Program-made: the position numbers and the translations under genes
In this document: positions 5,856-5,905 of the stretch, one piece after another
Layout of the letters: every line of letters begins with the position of its first letter
Position numbering within the stretch: the stretch's first letter is position 1
Notes under the pieces: model-generated
The model's database searches: none
What the model was told of the DNA's origin: nothing
What the model saw: the letters and a program-made list of their open reading frames with translations, nothing else
Assembly: GCA_031178805.1 (NCBI GenBank)
Contig: JAPSIJ010000161.1
Coordinates: forward strand, 1 to 5,905
Length of the DNA stretch: 5,905 nucleotides
Reading direction: 5' to 3'
From: Cellulomonas sp.
Lineage (GTDB): Bacteria > Actinomycetota > Actinomycetes > Actinomycetales > Cellulomonadaceae

Positions 5856-5905
5856 AGAACAGGGGTGGGAGGCGTCGTCGATCCTCTCACGCACCGCCGA
5901 CGCCC
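5856..5905 (-). promoter_or_regulatory. Upstream region of the first ABC gene, possible promoter or operator
   Basis: This short stretch lies before the ribosome-binding site and is probably noncoding if the GTG at 5842 is the start. It contains an inverted repeat, ggcgtcg at 5871-5877 and cgacgcc at 5898-5904, with a 20-base spacer. Between the arms lies GAGGAT (minus strand, 5886-5881), which loosely resembles an actinobacterial -10 box. No convincing -35 box is visible, and the window ends too soon to see what is upstream. Confidence 0.2.

Noticed and set aside
3936..5894. Extension of the second ABC frame into one 1267-residue protein covering both ABC genes
   Set aside because: Upstream of 3935 the frame is a low-complexity shadow of the first ABC gene; this is not a fused exporter but two genes overlapping by ATGA.

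Overview
The window has very high GC, and G or C dominates third codon positions. GTG starts are common and genes overlap by 4 bases. This points to a high-GC actinobacterium. The order hisI-trpE followed by a short membrane-protein-like start is typical of Actinomycetota. Some features of the TrpE protein suggest Cellulomonadaceae or a related Micrococcales lineage, but that placement is from memory and weak.

Everything coding lies on the minus strand, so the biological order runs from the right edge to the left. First come about 63 bases of upstream DNA (5843-5905). Then there are two half-transporter ABC exporter genes that overlap by 4 bases at ATGA (3932-5842 and 2091-3935). A 65-base GC-rich gap containing a hairpin follows (2026-2090). 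After it come hisI (1636-2025), trpE (92-1639, overlapping hisI by GTGA) and the first 31 codons of another gene (1-95, overlapping trpE by GTGA) that runs off the left edge. No gene-free stretch exceeds 65 bases, and I see no tRNA, rRNA, CRISPR array, insertion sequence or clear terminator.

The two ABC genes almost certainly form a heterodimer. The first subunit has lost the Walker B glutamate (Asp), the switch histidine (Tyr) and the A-loop aromatic (Val), but keeps a canonical LSGGQ. The second keeps all catalytic residues but carries the signature variant LSAGE. The defects are complementary: one ATP site of the dimer is fully consensus and the other is degenerate, as in exporters of the TM287/288 and BmrC/BmrD type. 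The substrate cannot be read from the sequence.

hisI makes the third-step enzyme of histidine synthesis, and trpE makes the chorismate-converting subunit of anthranilate synthase. Their coupled starts leave no room for a trp leader or attenuator immediately before trpE, so any trp-specific control must act elsewhere or through feedback inhibition of the enzyme. This is a largely ordinary core-metabolic region. The most noteworthy signals are the asymmetric exporter and the structured junction in front of hisI. I do not see evidence of a new biological system.
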